The notes: a model not told the origin generated them from the sequence alone. A stretch of 24,832 nucleotides of DNA from an uncultured Thermomicrobiales bacterium (GCA_937891245.1 CALAGB010000121.1:1-24832), one strand, 5' to 3'; positions 7,718 through 16,825 are shown, counted from the first letter of the stretch. Numbers and translations: made by a program.

Positions 7718-9535
7718 ATGCATCGTGATCTTCTCCGCGAACATCCTGAGCTACGCTGGCGAGCGCCGCGCGCGGCGATCTTCCACGGGCTGTCGCGGAT
7801 TGAGATCGGGCAAGAGACACTTCGAGGGGTAGCGGCCGTGCTGTTCATCGGAGCGGCCGGATGGCTCCTCGCGCTCCAGGGGTGGAAGTCGCGACCCCCG
7901 GCCTTCGACATGTTGACGTACTTCAACAACGCCGACGCGCTCGTGCACCACGGAGTGATCCCCCGCGTCGGTGACGTCTCAAGCTACGGTTCGTTCTCGC
8001 CGCCGGGAACGTCCTGGTTCATGGCGCTCGGCATGTTCGTTTTCAACGATCCACGCCTGTATGAGAAGGCCGGGAGTGGCCTGCTCTACGCCGGGACCCT
8101 GCTCGGCGTCTTTCTCCTCGCCCGAGCCGCATTCGGAAGCCGCTGCGCCTATCTCTCGGTGCTCCTTTATGGTCTTTCCAGTCTTGGACTCTCCATTGCC
8201 GGATCACTCTGGCCGATCGGGCATCCCTTTTTCTACGTCTGGATGGGCTACCTCGCGATCCAATGGGTGAAGCGGCAAAAGGGGAACTATCTGGCGGCCG
8301 CGCTGCTCGTTTGGGTCGTGGGCATGAACGTCGACATGACCATCGCGCCTGCCGTGCTCGCATTACCGATCGTCTGGCTCTTCTACCATCCACCGCTGCT
8401 GAGCCGGTCACTGCTCGTCGCCGGCGTACTTGGAGCCACCGTTTGGTTCCCGTACCTCCAGTTCGCAGAAGGGCGGGGATTCACCGATCTCAGTTCCCAG
8501 CTGCTGCGCCAGTCAATCGTCCCGGCGAACTATCAAGCCTCCTGGTGCGATCCGGCGCTTTCGCTGCAATCCGTGGCAGGTGCAACAGCGCAGCCAGGCA
8601 CAGGCGTGACCCCGTCGCAGGGCTCGGCGGTCAACGTGGGCGGACTCGGGCAGCGCTTGACCCAACGGCTACGGGTGGTTCGAGAAGGACTGGTGGCCAA
8701 CTACACCGGCGCCATCCCAACGTCACCGGCGTCAGTGGCGCTCATGCTGATGACGCTGGCAACGCTCGCCGTGGTAGCGGTGGATGTGTTCGCACGAAGT
8801 GCGGTTGGCTTCGCCGCTCGGTACGCGCCGCAACGGAAATGGGTCGCGTCGCGAACAGAATGGCTGGGAACACGGCATACGGCTGACGATCGTCCGACGA
8901 GGGAGCGCATGCGAAGCGCGGCAGTCCTTCTCCTCATGCTCGTGATTCCGTGGCTCTTCCTCCTCGCCGTGGCCGAGCCGGGTAAGCCGGAACGCTTCTA
9001 CTGGCTCTGGCCGCTCCAGGTGATCGCCCTTGCGGCGTTCGTCACCAACGTCGTCGCCAAATCCAGGGCACCGCGAACGATCGTTTGGATGGTTTGTCTC
9101 GCAGTCGTGTTCATGCTGCTCTGGGGTCCGGTGTTCGACCGCGTCGATCCAACTCTGCATGGCAATTGGGCCGGAACCGATCCGACCACCGTGCGAGCGA
9201 TGGACCTCGTCGCGAGCGATCTGAGGACGCAGGGGAAGAACGAGGCGTCCGTCGGTTATCAGCTGTATGTCTATCAGTTCATGCCCGCGTACAACGCAAT
9301 TGACTCGCACTACAAGGTCGGCGCCGATCTGGATCTGCTCCTCCGCTTTCAACATGGCATCACGAACACAAACACGTGTGCTGAAGGCGTGGCTCCAGAT
9401 GACGAGTACCGGATCGTGCAGACACAGCCCGACGCTGACCCCGCTGCCCCGCGCGAGCACTTCAACGTTTCGCTCGGCAACGACTATCACATGATCGGCC
9501 AGGAAGGTGCGTTTCAAGTGTTCAAACGGAACTGA
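7718..9535 (+). CDS. GT39-like multi-pass membrane glycosyltransferase
   Basis: About 605 residues with many hydrophobic spans: one near residue 37-57, a run between about 100 and 250, and another group around residues 340-465. Soluble tails follow, including a C-terminal domain of about 120 residues. Layout and the SPPGTSWFMALG loop resemble GT39/ArnT-like transferases that use polyprenyl-linked sugars, but I see no decisive catalytic motif, so the family call is moderate. ATG at 7718 has AGGTGA seven bases upstream. A TTG at 7700 is a weaker start. It is 61 bases downstream of the methyltransferase and five bases upstream of the deacetylase. It could also be a membrane protein of glycan assembly without transferase activity. 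Confidence 0.75.
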   Translation: MHRDLLREHPELRWRAPRAAIFHGLSRIEIGQETLRGVAAVLFIGAAGWLLALQGWKSRPPAFDMLTYFNNADALVHHGVIPRVGDVSSYGSFSPPGTSWFMALGMFVFNDPRLYEKAGSGLLYAGTLLGVFLLARAAFGSRCAYLSVLLYGLSSLGLSIAGSLWPIGHPFFYVWMGYLAIQWVKRQKGNYLAAALLVWVVGMNVDMTIAPAVLALPIVWLFYHPPLLSRSLLVAGVLGATVWFPYLQFAEGRGFTDLSSQLLRQSIVPANYQASWCDPALSLQSVAGATAQPGTGVTPSQGSAVNVGGLGQRLTQRLRVVREGLVANYTGAIPTSPASVALMLMTLATLAVVAVDVFARSAVGFAARYAPQRKWVASRTEWLGTRHTADDRPTRERMRSAAVLLLMLVIPWLFLLAVAEPGKPERFYWLWPLQVIALAAFVTNVVAKSRAPRTIVWMVCLAVVFMLLWGPVFDRVDPTLHGNWAGTDPTTVRAMDLVASDLRTQGKNEASVGYQLYVYQFMPAYNAIDSHYKVGADLDLLLRFQHGITNTNTCAEGVAPDDEYRIVQTQPDADPAAPREHFNVSLGNDYHMIGQEGAFQVFKRN

Positions 9536-9540
9536 GCGTT

Positions 9541-10590
9541 ATGCTACAGCAGGCGAGAACGATCGGAATGCGACGAGTGAGGCGATCCGCGCGCCGGTGG
9601 CGGCGGACGTTTACGTCGCGCGCACTGATACTGATGTATCACCGGGTAGCCAATCTGCCTTCGGACCCGCAACTGCTCTGCGTGACACCGGAGCACTTCG
9701 CCGAGCATCTGGAAATCCTTCGCCGCGATTATCAGCCACTGTCGCTCCTCGGGTTAGCCAAAGCGCTGGGCGAGGGAACGCTCCCCAACCGGGCCGTCGT
9801 CGTCACCTTTGACGACGGATACGCCGACAACCTCGAGAACGCCGCTCCCGTGCTCAGGCGCCAGGGCATTCCGGCGACCGTCTTCGTCACGAGCGGTGCG
9901 CTCGGCCGGCACGAAGAGTTTTGGTGGGATGAACTGGATCGGCTCATCTTGCAGCCGGGTGTGCTGCCGGACCCACTGGAGCTAAGGATCGGCGAACGCG
10001 TTTGTCGCTGGGAAACCGGCCCATCAGCGACCTACACGGTTGATGACGCGCGTCTGCACCGCGACTGGCATGTCGAACAGCCGGTCGATCTCGGCCCGCG
10101 CCAGCATCTCTATCGATCGTTGTACGACGTGCTCCAACCGCTCCCAGCCGAACCGCGAAGCTGTGCCATTGAACAGCTCCGGACGCTGGCCGGGGTCGAC
10201 TCCGCCGGTCGCTCAACGCACCGCACCATGACCGCCGCCGAGGTCGTCCGTCTGAGCCAGGACGAATTGATCGAGGTCGGCGCGCACACGGTGACCCATC
10301 CCCTTCTCGCCACGCTTTCGGTCGCGACACAGCGAGGCGAGATCGAGCAGAGCAAATCCTGTTTGGAGGACATCTTAGGGAAACCGGTCGTCTCCTTCTC
10401 CTATCCGCACGGTTCGCGCGGAGCAGAGACGGTCGCGCTTGTTCGCGCGGCAGGTTTCACCTGCGCCGGCTCGAGTGACCCCGACCCCGTCTGGCCGGAC
10501 GCCGATCCCTATCAGTTGCCGCGGGTCGTCGTGCGGGACTGGGACGGTGACATGTTTGCCCGCCAGATGAAGGAGTGGATGCGTGGCTGA
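9541..10590 (+). CDS. Polysaccharide deacetylase (CE4 / NodB-like)
   Basis: Carbohydrate esterase 4 enzyme of 349 residues that would remove N-acetyl (or O-acetyl) groups from a glycan with a bound metal ion. The CE4 signature is complete: LMYHRV near the start, TFDDGYADN at 89-97 with the catalytic-base/metal aspartates D91-D92, the metal-binding H249xxxH253 in GAHTVTHPLL, and FSYPHGSRG. An insert of about 100 residues sits between the first two motifs. A basic N terminus (RRVRRSARRWRRR) precedes the domain without a clear signal peptide, so secretion is uncertain. No strong ribosome site precedes 9541, and a start at 9568 is possible. The stop overlaps the next gene by eight bases. Confidence 0.9.
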   Translation: MLQQARTIGMRRVRRSARRWRRTFTSRALILMYHRVANLPSDPQLLCVTPEHFAEHLEILRRDYQPLSLLGLAKALGEGTLPNRAVVVTFDDGYADNLENAAPVLRRQGIPATVFVTSGALGRHEEFWWDELDRLILQPGVLPDPLELRIGERVCRWETGPSATYTVDDARLHRDWHVEQPVDLGPRQHLYRSLYDVLQPLPAEPRSCAIEQLRTLAGVDSAGRSTHRTMTAAEVVRLSQDELIEVGAHTVTHPLLATLSVATQRGEIEQSKSCLEDILGKPVVSFSYPHGSRGAETVALVRAAGFTCAGSSDPDPVWPDADPYQLPRVVVRDWDGDMFARQMKEWMRG

Positions 10591-12004
10591 GCAGCCGCTC
10601 TGCATTGTGCAGGTCAACGCGTTCGATGCCGGTGGCGGTGCCGCACGGGTTGCCTCGAATCTCGCCGAGACCGCCCGGTTCCGTGGACACAGCAGCTGGC
10701 TGGCGGTCGGCAAGAAACGAAGTGACGACCCGTACGTCCTGGACATCTCCGATCGCCGTCGGGTCGGTGCGTGGTCTCGTCTCTGGTGGCGATTGGAAGC
10801 GTTTGCCAACGATCGGGTGAATGCGGACGATGGCACTCCAGCGCTCGCTCGCGCCGCGCGGGCGTTGGTCGCGCCGCGGGGCTTCGCCGATTACTGGCGC
10901 GGGATTGAGGATTTCCATTATCCGCTCAGCTGGGAACTCCTCTCGCTCACGCCGCAACCACCGGACGTCGTCCACCTCCATAACCTCCACGGAGGCTATT
11001 TCGACCTGCGACTGCTCCCGGAACTGAGCCGGCAGGTGCCGCTGGTGGCGACGCTGCACGATGCCTGGCTGCTGAGCGGGCACTGTGCCCATTCGTTGGA
11101 TTGCGAGCGCTGGATGATTGGGTGCGGCTCATGCCCCGATCTGACGATCTATCCAGCAATTCGGCGCGACGCGACCGCCGGGAATTGGCGTCGCAAGCGC
11201 GATATTTACGCCCAGAGTCGCCTCTCTGTCGCCACGCCATCACGCTGGTTGATGCGCAAGGTGGAGCAATCGATGCTGGCTCCCGCAGTTGTGGACGCCC
11301 GCGTCATCCCCAACGGCGTCGATCTCGCCATCTTCCGGCCGGGCGACCGGCGGGCCGCGCGGACGGAGCTTGGCATCCCGCAGGACGCTCACGTCCTCCT
11401 CTTCGCCGCGAATGTCATCCGCGACAACGTCTGGAAAGACTACCGAACGCTGCGCGCGGCCATTCGCCTGGCGGCTGAGTCGTTTCAGGAGCGGTCACTT
11501 CACTTCATTGGGCTCGGTGATGACGGGCCCTCGGAGCGTATGGGGCGAGCGGAGATACGCTTCGTCCCCTACCAGGACGACCCGTCCATCGTGGCGCGCT
11601 ACTACCAGGCAGCTGACATCTATGTTCACACAGCGCGCGCGGACACGTTTCCCACGAGCGTCGTTGAAGCGTTGGCATGCGGAATCCCGGTCGTGGCGAC
11701 GGCCGTCGGCGGAATCCCGGAGCAGATCGACGATGGGCAGACCGGCCTCCTCGTTCCGGCAGCGGACGAGCATTTGCTGGCGCAGCGTATCGTGCAACTG
11801 CTGGACGATGACGCGCTCAGGCAACGACTCGGGGGAGCGGCCGCGGCGAACGCGAAGGAGCGTTTTGACCTCGTTCACCAGGTCGACACGTATCTCCAGT
11901 GGTACCGCGAGCTGGTGGAGCGTCGAACATCCGAACATGTCGCAGAAAGGTCAGACGATGCGTTGTCCACGCCTGTCTCAACTTCCGCCGCCCCCACCCG
12001 GTAA
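10583..12004 (+). CDS. GT4 family glycosyltransferase
   Basis: Two-domain GT-B retaining glycosyltransferase of 473 residues. The N-terminal domain has VNAFDAGGGAARVASNLA and DVVHLHNLHGGYFDL. The C-terminal domain has VIPNGVDLAIFRPGD and the donor-binding block DTFPTSVVEALACGIPVVA around residues 353-371, where the usual first Glu of the E-x7-E motif is Asp. VGGIPEQI follows. The start is GTG at 10583, overlapping the deacetylase by eight bases. The last 25 residues are low complexity. It probably acts at the cytoplasmic membrane on a lipid-linked glycan intermediate; donor and acceptor are not predictable. Confidence 0.9.
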   Translation: MAEQPLCIVQVNAFDAGGGAARVASNLAETARFRGHSSWLAVGKKRSDDPYVLDISDRRRVGAWSRLWWRLEAFANDRVNADDGTPALARAARALVAPRGFADYWRGIEDFHYPLSWELLSLTPQPPDVVHLHNLHGGYFDLRLLPELSRQVPLVATLHDAWLLSGHCAHSLDCERWMIGCGSCPDLTIYPAIRRDATAGNWRRKRDIYAQSRLSVATPSRWLMRKVEQSMLAPAVVDARVIPNGVDLAIFRPGDRRAARTELGIPQDAHVLLFAANVIRDNVWKDYRTLRAAIRLAAESFQERSLHFIGLGDDGPSERMGRAEIRFVPYQDDPSIVARYYQAADIYVHTARADTFPTSVVEALACGIPVVATAVGGIPEQIDDGQTGLLVPAADEHLLAQRIVQLLDDDALRQRLGGAAAANAKERFDLVHQVDTYLQWYRELVERRTSEHVAERSDDALSTPVSTSAAPTR

Positions 12005-12038
12005 GACCGGCTGGCCTTGGACGGAGGAGAGCCCACCG

Positions 12039-12905
12039 ATGCCGGAGAAGATGTCCGACGGCCGGCCCTGGCCTCCGATCAGCATCGTGACCCCTTCCTT
12101 TAATCAGGCCGCGTTTCTCGAAGAGACGATCCGGTCGGTCCTGCTCCAGGGCTATCCGAATCTCGAGTACATCGTCATCGACGGTGGGAGTAGCGACCAG
12201 AGCGTTGAGGTCATCGAGCAGTATGCGACATGGCTGGCCTACTGGGTCAGCGAACCGGACCGAGGTCAGGCGCACGCAATCAACAAAGGATTCGCACGGG
12301 CCTCAGGTCAGATCTTTGCCTGGTTGAATTCAGATGACATCTACGAGCCGGAAGCCCTGCAGCGGATTGCGACAAAACTGGCGCGGAGCCCAGCATGCAA
12401 TCTGGTGTACGGTGACGGATCCTACATCGACCTGGATGGGCAGAAGACGGGCCAATGCGACTGGATTCAGCCGTATGACCGCCGGCGCTTCCAGACGTTC
12501 AACTTCATCCTCCAACCGGCGGCGTTCTGGCGTCGATCACTCTGGGAGCGCGCCGGTCCGCTTGACGCCCGCTACCAGTACGCGATGGACTGGGAGTGGT
12601 TCCTGCGTGCGACCAGATTGACCGAGCCGCACTACCTTCCATTCGAGCTTGCGCGCTGGCGGATCGGACCAGAGATCAAGACGCGATCAGGCGGTCGGGA
12701 GCGGCGAGCAGAAATCGCGGAAATCACCAGGCGATTCGGCGGCATTCGACAACCGACCTACATCGTCTATCAACTTGACCGGCTCACCTGGAACGTGACC
12801 GACCGCCTTGAAGGCAAAATCTCTGACCGAGGTTTGCGCATTCTCTCAGCACCGGCGCGCTGGATTGTGAAAGACACCCTTTGGAAAGGCCGCTATCTTT
12901 CGTAG
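12039..12905 (+). CDS. GT2 family glycosyltransferase (unrelated to the tandem trio)
   Basis: 288-residue GT-A enzyme. It shows PISIVTPSFNQAAFLEETI, YIVIDGGSSDQSVEVI, EPDRGQAHAINKGF, the metal site LNSDD (96-100) and MDWEWFLR toward the C terminus. These are hallmarks of a common bacterial GT2 subgroup of capsule and O-antigen clusters. The ATG at 12039 is chosen because GGAGGAGAG lies about nine bases upstream and the protein then begins just before the first beta strand. The frame is open far upstream, but those residues overlap the GT4 gene and look non-native. It appears to be the last gene of the glycan cluster. Confidence 0.88.
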   Translation: MPEKMSDGRPWPPISIVTPSFNQAAFLEETIRSVLLQGYPNLEYIVIDGGSSDQSVEVIEQYATWLAYWVSEPDRGQAHAINKGFARASGQIFAWLNSDDIYEPEALQRIATKLARSPACNLVYGDGSYIDLDGQKTGQCDWIQPYDRRRFQTFNFILQPAAFWRRSLWERAGPLDARYQYAMDWEWFLRATRLTEPHYLPFELARWRIGPEIKTRSGGRERRAEIAEITRRFGGIRQPTYIVYQLDRLTWNVTDRLEGKISDRGLRILSAPARWIVKDTLWKGRYLS

Positions 12906-13207
12906 AGAGTGTCTCGAGAAAGTTGTCGTCTGGAGATACAAGCTGACGTTCCCCGGGGGAGCAAACCGGCGCAACGTCGCCGAATTCCGGCCGGTTTGAT
13001 TCAAACGCCGTGGGCCGCTGGCGACGACGAGCGATCTCAGCCGCGAGCGAGGCACGCGGTGTGCGGTCATCACAGTGATGTCCCGACGACAAGCATATTC
13101 GTATTCAGTTTCGACGAATCCGAGCGGTGAAGCTGGTGAGTCCTGGAGGCGCTTCGGGGCGCTCCCGAGGCGTAACCCGACCGTCTTCAGCGATGGAGTC
13201 ATGAACG
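12906..13207 (+). other. Intergenic spacer between glycan cluster and redox operon
   Basis: About 300 bases with no credible gene. The only clear structure is the inverted repeat at 12962-12998. A GGAG at 13195-13198 serves the next gene. I see no convincing -35/-10 pair, riboswitch or tRNA, although a promoter for the redox operon should lie here. Confidence 0.6.
12962..12998 (+). terminator. Possible terminator-like hairpin
   Basis: CAAACCGGC at 12962-12970 and its exact reverse complement GCCGGTTTG at 12990-12998 form a nine-pair stem with a 19-base loop, 57 bases after the last glycan gene. No T run follows, so an intrinsic terminator is not established. It may instead be a 3' stabilising hairpin. 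Confidence 0.35.
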
Positions 13208-13819
<612 letters not shown>

Positions 13820-14540
13820 CCTGGCGCGTGGGTCAGGTCGTCAAAACCAAGGCAGAAACAGCGCGGGCCAAGAGTCTCGTCCTCGAATTCCCGGATTGGC
13901 CGGGACATCGGGCCGGCCAGCATGTTGACATCCGGCTGACGGCCGAGGACGGCTACCAGGCCGTGCGGAGTTATTCCATCGCCTCGCCGCCGGATGATCG
14001 ACAGGTGACGGTGACGATCGAGCGGCTGGAGTATGGGGAGGTCTCGCCCTATCTGGTCGATGAGATCCAGGCCGGCGACCCGCTCGAAGTCCGTGGGCCG
14101 ATCGGCGGCTACTTCGTGTGGGAGACGGCCCTCGGCGGGCCGCTCTTTCTCGTGGGCGGCGGCTCGGGCATTGTCCCACTCATGGCCATGATCCAGCATC
14201 GAGTCGCACGCGCAAACGACGCGCGCATCAGGCTGCTTTACTCCGCGCGATCCCTGGAGGACGTCATCTACAGGACCGAATTGGAGGGGCTCGCGAAACG
14301 CTCAGGCATCGAGGTGATCTACACCTATACCCGATCCCAGCCGCCGGGCTGGACCGGCTACCAGCGGCGGATCGATCAGGCCATGCTGGGAGAGGTGGCG
14401 CTCGCACGGGAAGAGCATCCCCTCATATACATCTGCGGCCCAACGCCCCTGGCCGAAGGCGCGTCGAACGGGCTCGTCGCGCTCGGATACGAGCCGGCAC
14501 GGATCAGGATTGAGCGCTTTGGCCCGAGCGGGAGGTAGCA

Positions 14541-14843
14541 ATGGGGAGTGACGAGCGGCGACTGGACGGGAACGCAGTCGGGGGACTGTTGGGTGAAATC
14601 TTTCCCCTGGACATGACCATGGCAAACATCCGCTGCGCCGGTTGCAACGCAGTCGAGCCGATCGGCGCGGAAACGGTGTACATGGATGCTCCCGGCATGG
14701 TCATACGGTGCATGCACTGCGGGAACGTGCTCCTGACGGTGGTGCGCGGCGAGGGCCACTATTGGCTCGAGATGCGGGGCGCGACCTGGCTGCAGATGGC
14801 GGCACCGTCATCGCCGGGAGAGAGCACCTACGATGGCACATGA
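14541..14843 (+). CDS. DUF6510 family protein, two-CxxC zinc-ribbon-like
   Basis: 100-residue protein with two cysteine knuckles, CAGC (C32, C35) and CMHC (C57, C60), about 22 residues apart, as in a zinc ribbon or rubredoxin-like fold. The N-terminal LDGNAVGGLLGEIF and the GxxxWLEMRGATWLQM end are typical of DUF6510. This family is regularly found beside sulfite-oxidase-like and ferredoxin-reductase genes, so a role as metal or electron-transfer partner is plausible but unproven. The start has GGGAGGTAG just upstream and lies two bases after the reductase stop. Confidence 0.88.
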   Translation: MGSDERRLDGNAVGGLLGEIFPLDMTMANIRCAGCNAVEPIGAETVYMDAPGMVIRCMHCGNVLLTVVRGEGHYWLEMRGATWLQMAAPSSPGESTYDGT

Positions 14844-14846
14844 CGA

Positions 14847-15377
14847 GTGAGGAGGATTGTCACGGCCACCAATGACGGCGCGACAATGCAGAATCAACTC
14901 GAACTCACGGATTTCCTCATCAGATTTAGCTGGTTGATTGAGCGCGGGAGAACCATTCTCGATGCCGGCTGCGGTGATGGACTGCTGGCTGATGCATATC
15001 TGGCCAGGCAAGGCTTTGCGGTGAACGGCATCGATGCATCCGCGCGGATGATTGAACTCGCACGGAAGAATGTCCCTGAAGGCTTCTATGAAGTGAAGGA
15101 TTTAATTGACCTACAAGAAGGTGAGTACTGCGTGGACGGCGTCGTGTCGTTGCGCGCGCTGCTCCAGATTCCGCGAGAGCACTATCCCACTCTCCTCACG
15201 AACTTCGCTTCATTCATGCCCTCCGGCGGGCCGCTGCTCCTGGCGATGGCGCCTGGGAACCATGATGGAGGGGAGAGCAACCCAGAGATCATTGAGAGCG
15301 CCGGATTTCCCATCATCGCCGATGGCATTGATGGGTCTGGAGACGAGACGTACCAGATCATACTTGCGCGTTTATAG
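14847..15377 (+). CDS. Short class I SAM methyltransferase, start uncertain, possibly shortened
   Basis: Contains a good SAM-binding core: TILDAGCGDGLLADAYLARQ (motif I), VNGIDASARMIELARKN (motif II), and a late ESAGFPIIAD...DETYQIILARL end typical of small Methyltransf_11/25 proteins. At 163-176 residues it is shorter than usual family members: little precedes motif I, and the segment between motif IV and the C terminus is also brief. The GTG at 14847 has no ribosome site upstream. GAGGAGGA at 14849-14856 lies inside the reading frame and faces no in-frame start at the right distance. The ATG at 14886 is the alternative start. It may be an eroding gene. The substrate is unknown. Confidence 0.65.
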   Translation: MRRIVTATNDGATMQNQLELTDFLIRFSWLIERGRTILDAGCGDGLLADAYLARQGFAVNGIDASARMIELARKNVPEGFYEVKDLIDLQEGEYCVDGVVSLRALLQIPREHYPTLLTNFASFMPSGGPLLLAMAPGNHDGGESNPEIIESAGFPIIADGIDGSGDETYQIILARL

Positions 15378-15395
15378 CTCCAAAAGGTGATGAGC

Positions 15396-15821
15396 ATGGC
15401 TGCAAAGGACCACGTCGAAGCGTTCGATACCACGCTGGAGAAGACCTACCTCCGGCTGAACGAACTCGCTGAAGAACTGGGTACAAGCGACCGGCATGAG
15501 GCCTATCAGATGCTCCGCGCCTTCTTGCACGCGCTGCGAGATCGCCTTCCAGTGGAGAGTGCGGTCAACCTCGGGGCGCAGCTGCCCATGCTGGTGCGTG
15601 GGTTCTACTACGAGGGGTGGGATCCGGCCCACAAGCCCGAAAAGATGCATCTCGAGGCATTCCTGGCGTATGTTCGGCGGGAAGCGAATTGGGATCCGGA
15701 CGATGTGGAGGCGGCGGTGCAGGCGGCGTCGCGGACGCTGCAGCACCACGTTACCGAGGGCGAGCTTGCCAAATCTATCGGCATCCTCCCCAACGATATT
15801 TTCCGCTTCCTCGTCTCATAG
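15396..15821 (+). CDS. DUF2267 domain protein
   Basis: 141-residue, mostly helical soluble protein that fits DUF2267. It has an N-terminal helical repeat (TYLRLNELAEELG, then EAYQMLRAFLHALRDRLP) and a second helical unit ending in PNDIFRFLVS. GAQLPMLVRGFYYEGWDP in the middle is the most typical stretch. The function of DUF2267 is unknown; these proteins are common in stress-tolerant actinobacteria and Chloroflexota. The ATG at 15396 is favoured because AGGTGA ends five bases upstream; GTG 15387 and ATG 15390 are in the same frame. It is the last confident gene before the 1-kb gap. Confidence 0.85.
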   Translation: MAAKDHVEAFDTTLEKTYLRLNELAEELGTSDRHEAYQMLRAFLHALRDRLPVESAVNLGAQLPMLVRGFYYEGWDPAHKPEKMHLEAFLAYVRREANWDPDDVEAAVQAASRTLQHHVTEGELAKSIGILPNDIFRFLVS

Positions 15822-15926
15822 CGGCGGGCCAGCCCAATTACGGATACCATCGCGACCGCACAGATCGGCCGGCGCACACCGTCTTGAGCGGTTATTGAGT
15901 AGCCGACCCACTTCCTCGGACAGCAT

Positions 15927-15946
15927 GTGACCAACTGGTGACCAAC
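15927..15946 (+). repeat. Short direct repeat
   Basis: GTGACCAAC occurs at 15927-15935 and again at 15938-15946, separated by TG, giving an 11-base period close to one helical turn. It could be a protein-binding site or part of an integration scar, or chance. Confidence 0.35.
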
Positions 15947-16157
15947 AGCGTTCAGGTATTCCATTTTTCGCATGAAATCAACGAATACAACTTGGTGGTG
16001 CCGAAGGTGGGATGCGCATGGCTCCTTGCCGCTGCGTGCACACGGGTGCACCGGTCACGTACGGACGCGGAATCGGTGGCCGATGCAGGTCGGTGCAGGG
16101 TCATTCAGCGCGGTGCGCGTTTGCGAACGGTTTGCAAAGTGGGGGGGTGGTGCGTAC

Positions 16158-16235
16158 GCCGAAGCGCATCACATGTACGCTTCGGCTTCTCGCTTGATGG
16201 ATTGATGACGTTCGAGTCATCGAAGGAGAGTAGCC
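16158..16235 (+). promoter_or_regulatory. Putative 5' leader with two hairpins and a strong ribosome site
   Basis: GCCGAAGCG (16158-16166) pairs perfectly with CGCTTCGGC (16178-16186). GATGAC (16204-16209) pairs with GTCATC (16216-16221) around a GTTCGA loop. AAGGAGAG (16223-16230) then lies five bases before an ATG at 16236. The order hairpin-hairpin-ribosome site looks like an untranslated leader, but only a mini-ORF follows it. Confidence 0.3.
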
Positions 16236-16271
16236 ATGAATGCAAATGGGACGCTGGCTAGCAGCGAATGA
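16236..16271 (+). other. 11-codon mini-ORF with strong ribosome site
   Basis: ATG to TGA encodes MNANGTLASSE. It has the best ribosome-binding site of the gap region. Its TGA overlaps an ATG (16268) of a 71-codon frame whose product does not look protein-like. It could be a leader peptide or the surviving start of a deleted gene. Confidence 0.25.
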
Positions 16272-16783
16272 GCGTGTTGGATCGGTCCGCGGCGCTCGGT
16301 AGTGTTCACGAGGCGTGCCGGCAGGATAATCTTCCCTCAGTTCTCCGAGTACACGCAATGCTTCCACACCTATGGGATGGTCGGACTCCAGGATTTCACG
16401 CCAACTCACACGACCCGTCCCATAACCACGACACCGATGCCCGTCGAGCGCTTGCTCGCCCAGACATGAAGCATCCTGCCTGACGCTGCTGCTCAACGTC
16501 GCTCAGCTCTCAATTACCGTGTTGCCCACAGACTTTCAGGCCGGAATTGGCTTGGGATGAGCGGCTTTCTGAGAAAACTGGGGATTCTGTGACGGCATAC
16601 GCCCCGAAGGATCACGATTCATTTCGTAGGTGGCAGGTTTCTCCAGACCCTCCTCTTTCGGGTACACAGCGTAGGTGTTGCACTGTCGTGTCCTTTCGTA
16701 GAAACTACCCAAAGACCTATGTGATTCCCAGAAAGGACCCTTTTCGATCGCCAGCTGTTTCATAAGTAGGGGAGCAATTTTCG

Positions 16784-16825
16784 ATGTCCGAAAACGGTCG
16801 TCGCCTGCGAGTCACATATGGGTAA
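16784..16825 (+). other. 13-codon upstream ORF overlapping the start of the giant ATPase gene
   Basis: ATG at 16784 follows GGGGAG by about ten bases and encodes MSENGRRLRVTYG, ending at TAA 16823-16825, just past the giant gene's ATG at 16818. The ATG sits in the loop of a small TTTTCG/CGAAAA hairpin (16778-16794). The giant gene has no ribosome site of its own, so translation by coupling from this ORF is plausible. Alternatively, removal of one G in GGG (16820-16822) would join the two frames into a longer N terminus. Confidence 0.35.

Larger units (their letters stand above)
15822..16817 (+). other. Gene-poor junction region
   Basis: About 1 kb with no convincing protein, tRNA or rRNA. 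It contains a 9-base direct repeat (15927-15946), a half-site-like TTTGC...GCAAA pair near 16122-16140, two small hairpins and a mini-ORF (16158-16271), a possible minus-strand coding remnant (about 16300-16496), and an 8-pair inverted repeat GTCCTTTC/GAAAGGAC at 16690-16697 and 16731-16738 enclosing GTAG-AAA-CTAC. The start region of the giant ATPase gene follows. It probably marks the edge of an acquired segment and should also contain its promoter, which I cannot place with confidence. Confidence 0.5.

Noticed and set aside
8732..9517. 261-codon minus-strand frame opposite the second GT39-like gene
   Set aside because: Antisense to a long membrane protein; composition and lack of motifs mark it as a shadow.
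11289..12038. Upstream extension of the last GT2 gene
   Set aside because: It lies inside the GT4 gene in another frame and is Arg/Ser-rich; ATG 12039 has GGAGGAGAG upstream.
12962..12998. Inverted repeat as a proven intrinsic terminator
   Set aside because: No T tract follows the stem; kept only as a low-confidence feature.
16678..16704. TTGCAC...TAGAAA as a promoter for the giant gene
   Set aside because: The spacer is only 15 bases and the -10 match is weak; not better than chance in this region.
16536..16763. 75-codon minus-strand and 72-codon plus-strand frames before the giant gene
   Set aside because: No ribosome site, no recognisable protein character, and they overlap each other.
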